Positions 11,325 through 52,232 of a stretch of DNA of 64,000 nucleotides are shown one piece after another. The notes under the pieces were generated by a model. That model saw only the letters and a program-made list of their open reading frames with translations. It was not told the origin of the DNA and did not search any database. The position numbers were made by a program, and so were the translations under genes. The DNA lies in contig OY727099.1 of assembly GCA_963402885.1 (NCBI GenBank), forward strand, positions 25,997,001-26,061,000. Reading direction: 5' to 3'. Numbering within the stretch: the stretch's first letter is position 1; the number at the start of each line of letters is the position of its first letter. This DNA comes from Antedon bifida. Taxonomy: Eukaryota; Echinodermata; Crinoidea; Comatulida; Antedonidae.

Positions 11325-14300
11325 ATGGCTGCTGCGCTTTTGAGAACAGGGAAGATAAAATCCAATATATTACAGTATTCACAATACTACGGGAAAAAAT
11401 TGAGTTCATCGTATTTTGAGAACTGCACTAGGTTTAATAGATCCCCATTGAATAAGGTAGAATGAGTCAGCGATTCATTTATTTTTATTATTTAGGCTAG
11501 GCTTGCTTGTGTAGCCTTGTAATTTGTATTATTATGAATTGAATGAAGTGGGGTCGACTCCGCCGGCTCAACACTAGACATGCATGTAAGCTAGGCCTAG
11601 AATTCTATATAGCATGTATCATCATCTGATTTGATTACCATTAGGAGAGGCCTAGTAGTTTTGGTGCAGTCTGATTGTCATGTGTTAAATTTTTTAGGGA
11701 AACAAAACATCGGCCCTGACAACCCTGTTGTTTTTTGGCCCTTTTTTGGAGGGAGAGTGATTTGACAGTTTCCTGATTGGATGCCTGCCACTCCCACCTA
11801 TCACAGATTCCACTTTCCCAACATGTTGCTATTATTTTTATTAATGCCAATGCAATCCTATTTAGTAATAATTAATTAGTAATATAAATTATAATAATAC
11901 TGTACCTTTACTTTAAATTAAATTACATTTTTAAAAATTAAATATTGTGTAGTAGTATGTAATGCATTATTTATTAAACAATCAACATTTTGTGAAATGT
12001 TTTTTTTTTTTTTTCGTTTTAGAATCCATCAAGGTTTGTCTGTTTACGTTTTGTTAATCAACAGTTTTCAAAATCCTCAAAAGTACCTTTTATAAAGAAG
12101 GTAAGTACTCAAGTGAAAAGCATAGTATTAATTATTATTTATTGGTACAGAACTCTTATTATATCTGGTTCTGTATTTGCCATTTGTAAACTACTAAAAT
12201 TTTATTCCTAACCAATTTTTTTTTTCAGAAATGGACTACTTGTATGTTTACAAGGACGTGTTTCCATGGACACGGTCCAGGGGAAGGAAATCAAAATGGT
12301 AAAAATGGCGAGGTGAATGGTTGGCAGATTGTCACGGCTATGGCCCGGTATATTTGGCCAAAAGATGCAACTTCTATCAAAGTTAGAGTAGTTATCGCTG
12401 TAAGCTTGCTTCTAGGCTCAAAGGTATTTAAAAAACTTTGTTGTCTGCATGGCATGATAGAATATTGTTACTGTTAACTTCACATACAAAGCATCCTTAA
12501 TAATATAATTTTCAATGACCGTACATGCATAATAATACCTATACAGTTAATTCATAGTATGGTAAATTTAAAATCTATCCATAAAATTAAAGTATCAAAG
12601 TTATACAGTTCATCATTTAATTGTTCTAAATTGTTATCTTTAGCTCCCTCTATTGGCTGATCACACTTTCTTGTTTCAGTAATAGCTCCCTCTATTGTTT
12701 GATCATACTTTATAAAGTGAAGAAAGCACTTTACCAACTTTGTTATCTTATTTTTAGATGGCAAGTGTTTCAGTGCCTTTCCTGTTTAAGTATGCTGTGG
12801 ATACTTTGAACACGGGGCAAGCAGTGGGCGTGGCCGCCGCCGCTGGAGGCACCGCCCTCACGGTTGCTACAACATTATTAATAGGATGTAAGTTAAGAGC
12901 AACTGGATGCTTATTTATAGCTTGTAAAGTATTATATGTAGAGATCATTATCACCTGCTTTAGTACAATGAGCCGCTAAAGCTCTGTCCACACTATCAAA
13001 CTTTATGTGACAAAAAAATGTTCCCATATATGGACATGGATATGATGTCATATCACTACCATATTTAAGCATATCACTACCATATTTAGGCACATCACAC
13101 TTTTTTTTGTGATAGTGTAGACAGAGCTTAACAGCTGATTCCATTATGTTCAAAATAAATACAGGACTCAACTAATATCATTAATATTACCTTATTTGGT
13201 ACAGACGGTGCTGCAAGAGCAGGTGCATCTCTTTTCAATGAACTTAGAAATGCAGTATTTGCTAAAGTAGCTCAGAACTCAATCAGACGAGTTGCTAAGA
13301 ATGTCTTCCTTCACCTGCATTCCTTAGATTTAAATTTCCACTTAAGTCGACAAACAGGAGCACTCTCTAAAGCCATTGATAGAGGTAGTAGGTAAGATAT
13401 TATATTGTTTAAAGTTTTAATTAATCCTCATTTAAATTGGGTAACTATAAATATTTTGACATTGATTTGATTTTTTCAGAGGCATTAATTTCACACTGAC
13501 TGCATTAGTGTTCAACATTGTTCCTACCGCTTTTGAAGTTAGTTTAGTTGCAGGTATATTGGTAAGCTTTTCTATGTTGTAGATTTTATTTTAGTAGTTT
13601 TATTTCTATTTCATTTATGACAATTTGGAAACAGGACCAGAAAGCTTAATACCTAATATTCGTTTTTATAATTATTTTAAGTATTGGAGATGTGGGCCAC
13701 AGTTTGCTGTAGTAACATTATCAACTATTGCTGCATACGCTGCTCTTACTCTTGGTATTACATCATGGAGGACAAAGTTCAGAGTTCAAATGAACAAAGC
13801 CGATAACCAGGCAGGCAATCTGGCCATTGACTCCCTCATTAATTACGAAACTGTTAAATATTTCAACAATGAGCAACATGAAGCAAAGATGTACGATTCG
13901 TCACTTGAGAAATTTGAGAAAGCATCGCTGAAGACGTCAACGAGTCTAGCAATGCTAAACTTTGGTCAGAACATTGTATTCAGCTCATCCTTAGCTTTGA
14001 TCATGGTGATGGCTTGTAAAGGAATCGTTGCAGGTAAACGATATAGTTAAATTAGTTAAATTAATAATTCAATTAACATTGAGTTGTAGCTATGACTCTG
14101 AAGGTCTGATGCAGGTTTGTATGGAACTACAGTCTGTCTAAAACTTTTATTTCATTTTTCGTCAAGGAAAAACAAAGACATACAATAGCAAACGGTAAAA
14201 GAAAGTGTATATTGTGAACTGGTTGTCTCCTATTAGAATAGTGATTACTGTCATTTGCTAATTGTCAATATACTGTACCAAAATTGATAATATTATTAAA

Positions 14301-17117
14301 AATAATTTTTTATTATTCATTCTCCCAATGCATTCCCAGTCACTGTATGTGCTGCACACCTAAAATGTGAATTAATTTTTTCAAACAGGTCACATGACTG
14401 TTGGTGACCTGGTAATGGTGAATGGACTGCTATTTCAGCTGTCGTTACCGCTCAACTTTCTAGGTACCGTCTACCGAGAGATTCGTCAGTCTCTCATCGA
14501 CATGAAAACCATGTTTAATATCCTTAATCTGGAACCAAATGTTAAGGTATAGTTATTATAGTTTTTGATAATTTTCAGAAAATGTTATTATTTTTCCAAC
14601 TACATAGCTCATGTGCACTTTATAGAACCTAGTACATCTTTCGAGACAAGTAATGGGGCTACCCCGGTGTACTAGTACACTCACAGCCACTGATCATAAC
14701 TGGGCTCTCTGGGAGACCAGTCTTTGAAGAGGTTACCCAGTATAAATAAATAACAAATAAATAACATGCTTATATATTCACCATTCATTTGGCTAAAAAG
14801 GTGCACATTACATGTTTTTAATTGAAAACAATCACTTTCAATCGGTTTTAACTATTGTATTTAAAAATGTTTAAATGTTTATTATTTTCTTATCCTTCAG
14901 GAAAAACTTAACGCTCCATTGTTGTCAATTAGTCCTCGGGAATCATCTATAACATTTGAGGATATATGTTTTGAATATGTGAATGGCCAACCTATATTCA
15001 AGGGCATCTCGTTTGACGTACCTGCTGGCAGTAAGGTTGCCATTGTTGGTGGAAGCGGCTCTGGGTAAGCTGTTGTCCTCTGTAATTAATGATTGTTGAG
15101 TCGAGTAGTTGAGTGATTATTGGATTAGCAGAGCTTTCGAGCACACTGGAGTGGAGTTGTGGCTTGGTGGTTATGGTGCTTGGCTACCACTCCTAGGGTC
15201 CTGGGTTCAGGTCCTGTCACATGTCAGGATTTTTTCTAAAACTCCCCTCCCAAAGACTTGTAATAAGATTTTGTTTATGTAGAGCATCTTGTGTATATGT
15301 TCATCTTGTGAACCTCTGAGGGTCCCTAATGATCAGCAATTGCTGGATGGATCACCCTCATTAAATATGGTGTAAAAAAGCAAAACAAAAACACTATCCG
15401 TTCATCAGTGCAAGTGAGAATGTGAGGCAGAGTGGACTGGAATAAAAGAAATAAAAACAAAGGAGGCAAAGGCTGATAAATAGAGGGTGGAGAGAGTAAA
15501 AGTAGAAAACAATGAAGATAGCTTGGTAGATATGATATAATAAACAATTTTTTTTTTTTTATATAGGAAGTCTACAGTAGTCCGTTTATTATACAGATTT
15601 TATGATCCAAAGTCCGGAAGGATTTTAGTTAATGGTCAGAATATACGAGACGTCAGTTTAGAAAGTTTACGATCCAATATAGGTGTTGTTCCACAGGTGA
15701 GTTTCGCTGGTTAAGCTCTGTCTACACTATCAAACTTTATGTGACAACAAAATGTGATGTGCTCATATATGGACACTTTTTTTGTCAAACTAGTTTGATA
15801 GTGTAGACAGAGCTTTAGGAGAATATGTTTGTATATTATATAAACAAAATACTTAAATTAATTAATAATTTCATTCCTGGCCAAAATGTTTGCTCTTAGT
15901 AATAATTTTCTGTATTTTGTAGGATTCTGTTCTCTTCCATAACTCAATATTTTATAACATTAATTACGGCAATATGAATGCAACAGCAGAGGAGGTTTAT
16001 GCAGCAGCCAAGATGGCCAACATTCACGAAAGTATATTAAAGATGCCGCATGGTTATGATACGCAAGTTGGTGAACGAGGCCTGAAACTATCGGGTATGA
16101 GCAACAGCTTTTGGAAGACCCATCTCTGAACTCTCTTAATACATCCTGTTCTCAAGCCACATTTCTATTCCCAACTGTTTCTAAAGCTCTGTCTACACTA
16201 TCAAACTTTATGTGACAAAAAAATGTGATGTGCCCTTATGGACACAATGTCATAGTACAGTACAGTACTACCATATTCGGATATATCACTACCATATTTG
16301 GACACATCACACTTTTTTGTAGATAGAGCCCACATTCCAATTTGGATCTTTGTTGTGCCATATCATTATAACTGTTGTACTGTGATTTGTTCAAAATAGC
16401 TGGTGTTCTGTTCTATTTTCAGTTCTGAACCTTGCCCTCTACAGGGGTCTTGTTTTCCTTATATGAAGATGAATTAGATTTCGTGGACAAAAGAATGTAA
16501 TAATTGCAGTAGTATTTTTATCTTTTTCTTATAGGTGGTGAGAAACAACGTGTTGCAATAGCTAGAACAATTTTGAAGAATCCATCGATTATTTTATATG
16601 ACGAAGCTACCTCATCTCTTGACTCTATAACAGAACAGGTAACAAAAACAGCACAAAAATTACCACAAAGTCCGTTTTTTACAGTCTGCTCAGCCCCCCA
16701 CTGCAGAACTATTCACTAATCAAAAAAGTACTGATGAAGAAGGTTTAATAGCTCCTATAACCAAGACCAAACAAACTTTAGAATTCAAATTTAAGAGATT
16801 ATTTTGGAAAAAATGAATTCAATTTAATTACAGCAAGATACTGTATATGTAAACTTTTCTTTCAGAATATTTTAAACTCAATGGAAACCGTAACGCAAGG
16901 AAGGACATCGCTATTCATAGCGCATCGTCTTTCCACCGTCGTAGACTGCGATGAGATCTTTGTTTTTGAGGATGGGTTTGTGAAAGAACGTGGAAACCAC
17001 TACACTCTACTCAGCAATCCCGATAGCTTGTACACACAGCTGTGGAACAATCAACACAAAGCGGTGTTGCAAAGCTATGATAGTGAGGAAGGGGAGACAG
17101 AAGAACTTAGCAAATAA
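11325..17117 (+). CDS. ABCB7: Mitochondrial ABC transporter ABCB7 (Atm1 type)
   Basis: Thirteen exons join in phase to about 711 residues: 11325-11456, 12023-12100, 12229-12423, 12758-12887, 13205-13391, 13480-13561, 13682-14033, 14389-14546, 14901-15064, 15567-15696, 15923-16094, 16535-16638, 16866-17117. It is a half transporter of the inner mitochondrial membrane that exports a glutathione-linked sulfur or Fe-S precursor needed for cytosolic Fe-S proteins. A basic, serine-rich N-terminus ([14 protein letters not shown]) fits a transit peptide. The membrane region includes [19 protein letters not shown] and [11 protein letters not shown]. The nucleotide-binding domain has Walker A GGSGSGKST split by an intron at 15064, signature [12 protein letters not shown], Walker [14 protein letters not shown] and the H-loop AHRLSTV. 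An in-frame ATG at 11202 would add 41 basic residues. I chose 11325 because its N-terminus looks more like a presequence. Confidence 0.97.
12643..12712. repeat. Imperfect direct repeat in ABCB7 intron 3
   Basis: TAGCTCCCTCTATTG occurs twice about 42 bp apart, each followed by TGATCA and ACTTT. It is a small local duplication. Confidence 0.6.
12978..13130. mobile_element. Fold-back MITE family A, copy 4
   Basis: Starts AAGCTCTGTCCACACTATCA and ends GATAGTGTAGACAGAGCTTA. It contains one CCATATATGG box and lies in ABCB7 intron 4. Confidence 0.95.
15150..15400 (+). mobile_element. tRNA-derived SINE in ABCB7 intron 9
   Basis: The head has an A-box-like GTGGCTTGGTGGTTATGG and a B-box-like GGGTTCAGGTCC about 45 bp downstream, as in tRNA-derived SINEs. 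The body ends in a hairpin-forming segment (GAGGGTCCCTAATGATCAGC to ACCCTC) and an A-rich tail near 15370-15395. Confidence 0.75.
15713..15816. mobile_element. Fold-back MITE family A, copy 5 (internally short)
   Basis: Both termini are intact (AAGCTCTGTCTACACTATCA and its complement), but the centre is shortened to about 104 bp. No exact CArG box. It lies in ABCB7 intron 10. Confidence 0.95.
16183..16329. mobile_element. Fold-back MITE family A, copy 6
   Basis: Intact left terminus and eroded right terminus (GTAGATAGAGC). It contains one CCATATTTGG box and lies in ABCB7 intron 11. Confidence 0.85.
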
Positions 17118-18038
17118 TGAATGCATGACAATATTGGTACATTTAAGCGTGGTTCCCACTAGCATGCAACGTGCTGTATTGCGTAATCACAAATGGGAAC
17201 CGACGATGCAACAGTCCTGCAAACATCGCAGGTGGGGGCAAACACAAATATTGGAAGGCATTTTCTTGCGTTGCGTCACCAGTGAGAACCACGCTTTAGG
17301 CAGGGGTTGGTTGATTCCATGATCTGTGGGTGGGGTTTTTTTTCTAAAAGCACAGTTAAATATGATTTCTATTTTATGATGGAATTTTACAGTGGATTTT
17401 TGCACTTATATATAAATATATTTATTTAGTAATTAGATTAAAAATTATTGATAATAAAAAAATGTACTAAGTGTGTATGTAAAGATGTGGTTTTTTATTA
17501 GGCCTGTAAGATAGACTGCTTGTCACAACATTTTTCTTTTAAATTAAGCCAAAAAACGCACAAATATAATGCCACACATTCAATCCTTTTGTATAGTTTC
17601 TTTTTATTTTCAATATTAAATCAATCAAATGTTTTCTACTTTTTTCTATTTAACAATCTACATAAAATGTTATGTTTCCTACTATAACTAACTTCTACAC
17701 AATTAAAGAAAAAACTAGCATAACATTTCTATGTCTACAATAACATCAAACAAACTTAAACCAGTTGTGCATCATAAATAAGAAATTCTGTAAGTAGCTA
17801 AACATTGGGTGTTTTAATTTGAATCAAAAATGCATATATTAAAATAAAAATATATTTCATTTGCTTTTATTAGGGAATCTTTGCACAATTACATTCTACT
17901 TAAACTGAAACAATTACAAAAGTTTATTTTAAAATAAAACACTTGCTGCACAAAATTAACAGGAAGTCTAGAGTGAGAGAGTAACTTATTGGAGGAGACA
18001 GACAGTAGCTGGACAGATGGAATGTTGATGAAGTCTTT
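17118..18038. other. ABCB7-MYCBP intergenic region
   Basis: This holds the ABCB7 3' UTR (candidate AATAAA at about 17453), a small TIR element, and AT-rich sequence up to the MYCBP stop on the other strand. TTTATT at about 17922 could be the MYCBP polyA signal on the minus strand. No gene is seen. Confidence 0.6.
17143..17297. mobile_element. TIR element in ABCB7 3' UTR
   Basis: Inverted ends AAGCGTGGTTCCCACT and AGTGAGAACCACGCTT enclose about 120 bp of non-coding, GC-richer sequence containing two near-palindromic GCAACG motifs. It starts 26 bp after the ABCB7 stop. Confidence 0.7.
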
Positions 18039-19054
18039 TCAGCTTTCGGTAGGTTCATCTGCATCTTGCGATTCTGGTGGAAGCTGTAAAAAAAAAGATC
18101 ATTCTGGTAACTTCAATTGCAACAATCAATATCTCTTATTCTCTTGTATCTTTCCTAACTTTTAATTTGGTCTGTCTACACTATCAAACTAGTTTGACAA
18201 AAAAGTGTGATGTGCCCAAATATGGTAGTGATATGACATCATGTCCATATGTGGGCACATCACATTTTTTTGTCAAATAAAGTTTGATAGTGTAGACAGA
18301 GTCAACTGTCAAACATTGAAAGAAAGGGTAGAAACCTTTGCTCTTAGTTCAGCATTCTCTTCTGTCAACTGTTCTACTTTCTGTCTAAGTTCAGTAACCT
18401 CGAGTCTAAGTGCCTCAACATCTGCAGTTTGTGGCCCCGTGTTCCCAATATGGAGTTTTAAAAAGCTGGTAAACATTTGAATAAAGGAAAAATAAACATA
18501 GAAACATAAAAAAAAACATTTTGTATATCAGAACTGCTTTTCTATGATGTTATGCTCTAGAAAAAAAAACAAAACAATTAAAATCAGTCATGCATGCGAT
18601 TTCACAGGTAAATTGTAAAAGATACTCCAATGCGTTGCTTGGTTTTTCTGGTTCTTCATAAAGACCGACAAGTACCTTCGTCAAAGTATCAAGAACACCA
18701 GATTTCTCAAGGTATTTCCTGAACTCTTCTCTTTTCGAGTCTGCGGGCTAAAAAAATTATTTTGTTGTTATTTTTTTTATTATTTTTATGATTTCATTTA
18801 ATCATTATATAGCTTAGTAGTCTAGAGAATAATACTTAGCCTAGGCCTAGTAAAACCTGAAAAACAGGCCTAAAGTGTAGTGAGTGGCCTGGCCGCTCAG
18901 AGTCAGTCAGTCAGTGTGGTGGTGGTAGGCCCTCGGCTCGGCGGCGGTAAGTTCTCCTGTGTATTTTTTGTAGGCCTAGCTTAAAATGCCTTATTTACTA
19001 AAGTAATTAAACGAAAAGTAAACAAATTGAATACATTCATACTCTAAATGTCAT
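18039..19054 (-). CDS. MYCBP: c-Myc-binding protein (AMY-1)
   Basis: Four minus-strand exons (19043-19054, 18626-18747, 18336-18465, 18039-18083) join in phase to 102 residues, against 103 in human. The tiny first exon gives MTFR. Exon 2 gives PADSKREEFRKYLEKSGVLD and LTKVLVGLYEEPEKPSNALD. Exon 3 gives FLKLHIG and a leucine-rich helix (VEALRLEVTELRQKVEQLTE). The last exon gives an acidic tail. MYCBP binds the N-terminus of c-Myc and AKAP proteins and is also found in cilia-associated complexes. The exon 2 donor is placed at 18626, since reading to the next GT gives no in-frame join. It is head-to-head with ATM. Confidence 0.95.
18169..18302. mobile_element. Fold-back MITE family A, copy 7
   Basis: Starts GTCTGTCTACACTATCAAAC and ends GATAGTGTAGACAGAG, with one CCAAATATGG box. 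It sits in MYCBP intron 3, about 35 bp from the exon 3 donor. Confidence 0.95.
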
Positions 19055-19755
19055 ATTCTATAATTTGTGGCAAAAATTAAAGAAAAAAATCTAGAATTTC
19101 CACAAATACAATGCCGTTTTTCGCAGACAGTTAGCCCTCAAAGTGTCTTGTTTGGTTACTAAATGCGCAGAATAATTGCGCGTAGAGCTTCAAAATTATT
19201 TTAATCAATAGGTGGCAGCATTTCATTTGGAAATTTCCAAAACAAGTCAAAACATGTGCTCACAAGGCAGACGATAGGTTTCGTAAACAAATGTTTTAAC
19301 CAAAAATTGACTTTAGACTTAGCTAACACAGGTAATAATTGTTAAGACATGTTTTCAATATAAACTAGAACAACTAGGCGACTCCATAAATGTTCAAGAT
19401 AGGCTAATTATGCAGTGCCAGTACAGTAGTTAGTAGTTCTTGATAGGTTGGTGACCTTGATTGGTTGGTGTCAATTGTCAACAACCTGACTGAGAGAGAA
19501 CGAGAGGTGGCTGCAAAAACTATTCCGCCTACTCCTAGTGTCAGGCCTAGCAATAGCACTGCTAAAACATCTGCTCTCTTGAAAGAAATAATGCATTTTA
19601 TTATTATTAGTCCTATTTGTAATCCACTTATTATTTATAAAATGATAAGTTATAAGCAACAACTTTTTTATTTATAATAATACAGTATTGTAAATAAAAA
19701 ATTAAATAAATGTTTTCTACTTTTTCTTTCAAAAATTGCTAGGATTGTTTTCATC
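19055..19755. promoter_or_regulatory. Divergent MYCBP/ATM promoter interval
   Basis: About 700 bp separate the two start codons. An inverted CCAAT box (ATTGG at 19460) lies in GATTGGTTGGTGTCAATTG. A pyrimidine stretch and TAG just before 19745 could be the acceptor of a noncoding first ATM exon. In human, ATM shares a divergent promoter with NPAT instead. Confidence 0.5.
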
Positions 19756-48830
<29,075 letters not shown>

Positions 48831-51303
48831 ACTTAGGTGCTTAGTGTTAGTGGACAAGTGAGCAGGTTGATACAAGAGGCTAGAGATGTTAAGAATTTGG
48901 CTGGTTTGTTTCCTGGCTGGCAACCATGGCTTTAAACTTAGGTGCTTAGTGTTAGTGGACAAGTGAGCAGGTTGATACAAGAGGCTAGAGATGTTAAGAA
49001 TTTGGCTGGTTTGTTTCCTGGCTGGCAACCATGGCTTTAAACTTAGGTGCTTAGTGTTAGTGGACAAGTGAGCAGGTTGATACAAGAGGCTAGAGATGTT
49101 AAGAATTTGGCTGGTTTGTTTCCTGGCTGGCAACCATGGCTTTAAACTTAGGTGCTTAGTGTTAGTGGACAAGTGAGCAGGTTGATACAAGAGGCTAGAG
49201 ATGTTAAGAATTTGGCTGGTTTGTTTCCTGGCTGGCAACCATGGCTTTAAACTTAGGTGCTTAGTGTTAGTGGACAAGTGAGCAGGTTGATACAAGAGGC
49301 TAGAGATGTTAAGAATTTGGCTGGTTTGTTTCCTGGCTGGCAACCATGGCTTTAAACTTAGGTGCTTAGTGTTAGTGGACAAGTGAGCAGGTTGATACAA
49401 GAGGCTAGAGATGTTAAGAATTTGGCTGGTTTGTTTCCTGGCTGGCAACCATGGCTTTAAACTTAGGTGCTTAGTGTTAGTGGACAAGTGAGCAGATTGA
49501 TACAAGAGGCTAGAGATGTTAAGAATTTGGCTGGTTTGTTTCCTGGCTGGCAACCATGGCTTTAAATGCTAAATTTAATGCCAATTCTGGGCTTGATTAC
49601 TCTCATGGTCAGTCAACTCTGTCTAGTCAATTGACCTTTGGTTGTGGCCAATGGGCTGGTACAAAATGAGCCCAGTTGACATCTAGTAGGACAGTATTTT
49701 AGTGTAATATTTGGCTTTAAAAGTGCTACGGTTAATTCTGGAACTTGATTTACTGGCATGTTCAGTAAAATAAACTTCAGCAACCAACCTTCCCTTGTGT
49801 ACAGTAAGTTTGTAGAAAAAGAGCTCAGTTCCCACAATACAACTGTAGGATAGCTTAGTGTATAACAGTAAAATTGGTGCTTTTAATATTACATACAAAG
49901 TTGGCAATATGATCAAATATCAAACCAAATTTTTTTTAATGTAGAATCGTCTAATATATTATAATCTTCATTGTACAATTACGTATGAACATTCATTTTT
50001 AAATAGCTTGCATATATGTGATACTAGCTAACACTGGATGTTGTAAATTAGCTTTAACAGCAGAAAGTGTAAACAAAGATTATCTGAAAATAAAGTTTTG
50101 TATACTTCATCATTGACATTAGTTCCATTGACCTTAATCAGATCAGGTTTGAATATCTATTAGAAATAAACACATGCTTTATTGATTCAAAAGCAATTTA
50201 ATAAGGCACTGTATTATGTACTGTTTTGTAATTATATACATTTTGAAATAAAATACAAAAGTTATACTGTATAAATATGACTGTGTTGGAACCGGTATGT
50301 TGGGACATAGCTCACACAGCTAGAGCAAGCCTAGATATATAAATATGACTGTGTTGTACATTGGAACCGGTATGTTGGGAACATAGCTCACACAGCTAGA
50401 GGAAGCCTAGATATATAAATATGACTGTGTTGTACATTGGAACCAGTATGTTGGGAACATAGCTCACACAGCTAGAGCAAGCCTAGATATATAAATATGA
50501 CTGTGTTGTACATTGGAACCGGTATGTTGGGAACATAGCTCACACAGCTAGAGCAAGCCTAGATATATAAATATGACTGTGTTGTACATTGGAAACGGTA
50601 TGTTGGGAACATAGCTCACACAGCTAGAGCAAGCCTAGATATATAAATATGACTGTGTTGTACTTGGAACCGGTATGTTGGGAACATAGCTCACACAGCT
50701 AGAGCAAGCCTAGCTGTGTATGAAATAAGTTGATATTGTCAGACGTGAGATACTGTATTATTGCCATAACATAACCTATCCGACTGATTTGTTTTGAGCA
50801 GATGTAGTTCCTCGCTGTTTCTAAATAGCGCTGCGAGTAGATTTTTTGCGAGCAGTTTGAGGAGCTTGTTTACCGACCAATCAAATACGCATAATGTATT
50901 AGCACCTGTAAAAAGTTAGTGGGAAATTTAAGCAGTATTCTATTCTTAATTGAAAGCATTTCAAATGATTATGTTATATGATTTTCTCTAATTCGAACAT
51001 GATTTTTAAAGTAGTGAATTCATATTGTCCCTTGTTTCCTTTATTTCATTCCAAATTAATGAATAAAAAATCGGTTTTTTTTCTTGGTTATGAAAATTCA
51101 ACATCTAGAATTTGAAAATGTTGAAATTATTTTACTTCTGGAGAAAAGAGGCAGGAGTGAAATCTTGACTAGAAGGAGAGAAGGGTCTAATTTTGGTTGC
51201 AAAGTTTTGACGGTCCATTTGTTTTTACTGCTATCATGAATGTCACTTTCGGCGTTCCATATTCATGTAAAGGCGAACATAAACATTCACCACGATGTGT
51301 GTG
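48831..51303. other. ATM downstream region
   Basis: Contains the FATC-derived array to 49566, then AT-rich sequence with AATAAA motifs (for example about 50245), which could end the ATM mRNA. The 76-bp array follows, then unique sequence with no supported gene until the EEF1AKMT1-like exon. Confidence 0.6.
50273..50713. repeat. 76-bp tandem repeat, six copies
   Basis: Units beginning AAATATGACTGTGTTG start at 50273, 50341, 50417, 50493, 50569 and 50645. The first is 68 bp, the rest 76. Copies differ at only a few sites. Confidence 0.95.
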
Positions 51304-51418
51304 ATGTCCGCCGATGATGATGATATTCCGCAGCTCTCTGCTGCTACATTAGCAGCTTTACAAGAGTTTTATAAGAAAAAATGAATCATGTAATGCAGAA
51401 AATATTGAAGAAAACTGG
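51304..51418 (+). pseudogene. EEF1AKMT1: Orphan first exon of EEF1AKMT1 (eEF1A lysine methyltransferase 1)
   Basis: MSADDDDIPQLSAATLAALQ then EFYK matches the start of human EEF1AKMT1 (MSD..DDETPQLSAHALAALQEFY). About 10 codons on, ENIEENW matches the conserved IIEENW and is followed by a donor GTAATT at 51419. The two parts are in different frames, offset by one base at an A-run near 51376-51381. No downstream exon for the methyltransferase core is found before the TRIM copies. It is either a relic exon or a gene with a sequencing error and distant exons. Confidence 0.6.
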
Positions 51419-52232
51419 GTAATTAATTTTCTTGTATAAAAATTACAAATTTAGCCCGTTGCGCTAGGCTAATAAAAAGTGGCTTCGGTCGGTCGATGGG
51501 TGATAGTTGAATGGTGTTAGTCCCGCTCGCTGAGTGATCTATCAACGACCGAAGAAGGCTAGGAATTCAGGTGTATGGAGCGCGAATAATGCCTTATAAC
51601 AAGTAATGTTCTTCTTTTATGCAGTACACTTTGAATATATAAATAGGCCATCACTTATAAAATGAGAAAAAAAAGAGAGAAAACAGTCATAAAGAAAATT
51701 ATTTAATGTGTCAAATGTCTTGCACAGCAGAAAAGTATCTATATTTAATTGTACAAAAGCTGAATAGTGTAATTCATTATTACAATATAACGGCACATGT
51801 TGTCTAATTAACCAATCAAATGCTAAGAATACAAGCAGGTGTGTTATAAAATACTTTTTCATAAAACACAATTTGTTTAGTAAAACTATACTAAACAGAA
51901 CATAGCCCATTAAGTGGCAAGTATACACTCAAGTGTGCTACAAATAAATAATAAAAATAATAAACAGTATTTATATAGCACCTAATGGATCACTGACCCC
52001 TCTAGGTGCTTTCCATTAGACCCTAACTAATGGTAATAAACTATCCCCCGCCGGACACCATTCCGGTATTTCTTAGTCGAGGTTTCGTGGATGGAGACAA
52101 TCAATAATGTGAAAGAATGTAACTATGCTTAACTATGCTTAACTAAGGTAAAACTATAATATGTACATCTTTTTGATGAAAGAAAGTATGTATTATAGAA
52201 TGTTTTTAAATTATTATTAAGTACAAAAGTTA
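51419..52232. other. Region between EEF1AKMT1-like exon and TRIM pseudogene
   Basis: AT-rich. A dispersed-repeat-like segment (ATTTATATAGCACC to CTCTAGGTGCTTT) lies at about 51965-52030. No gene is seen. Confidence 0.5.
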
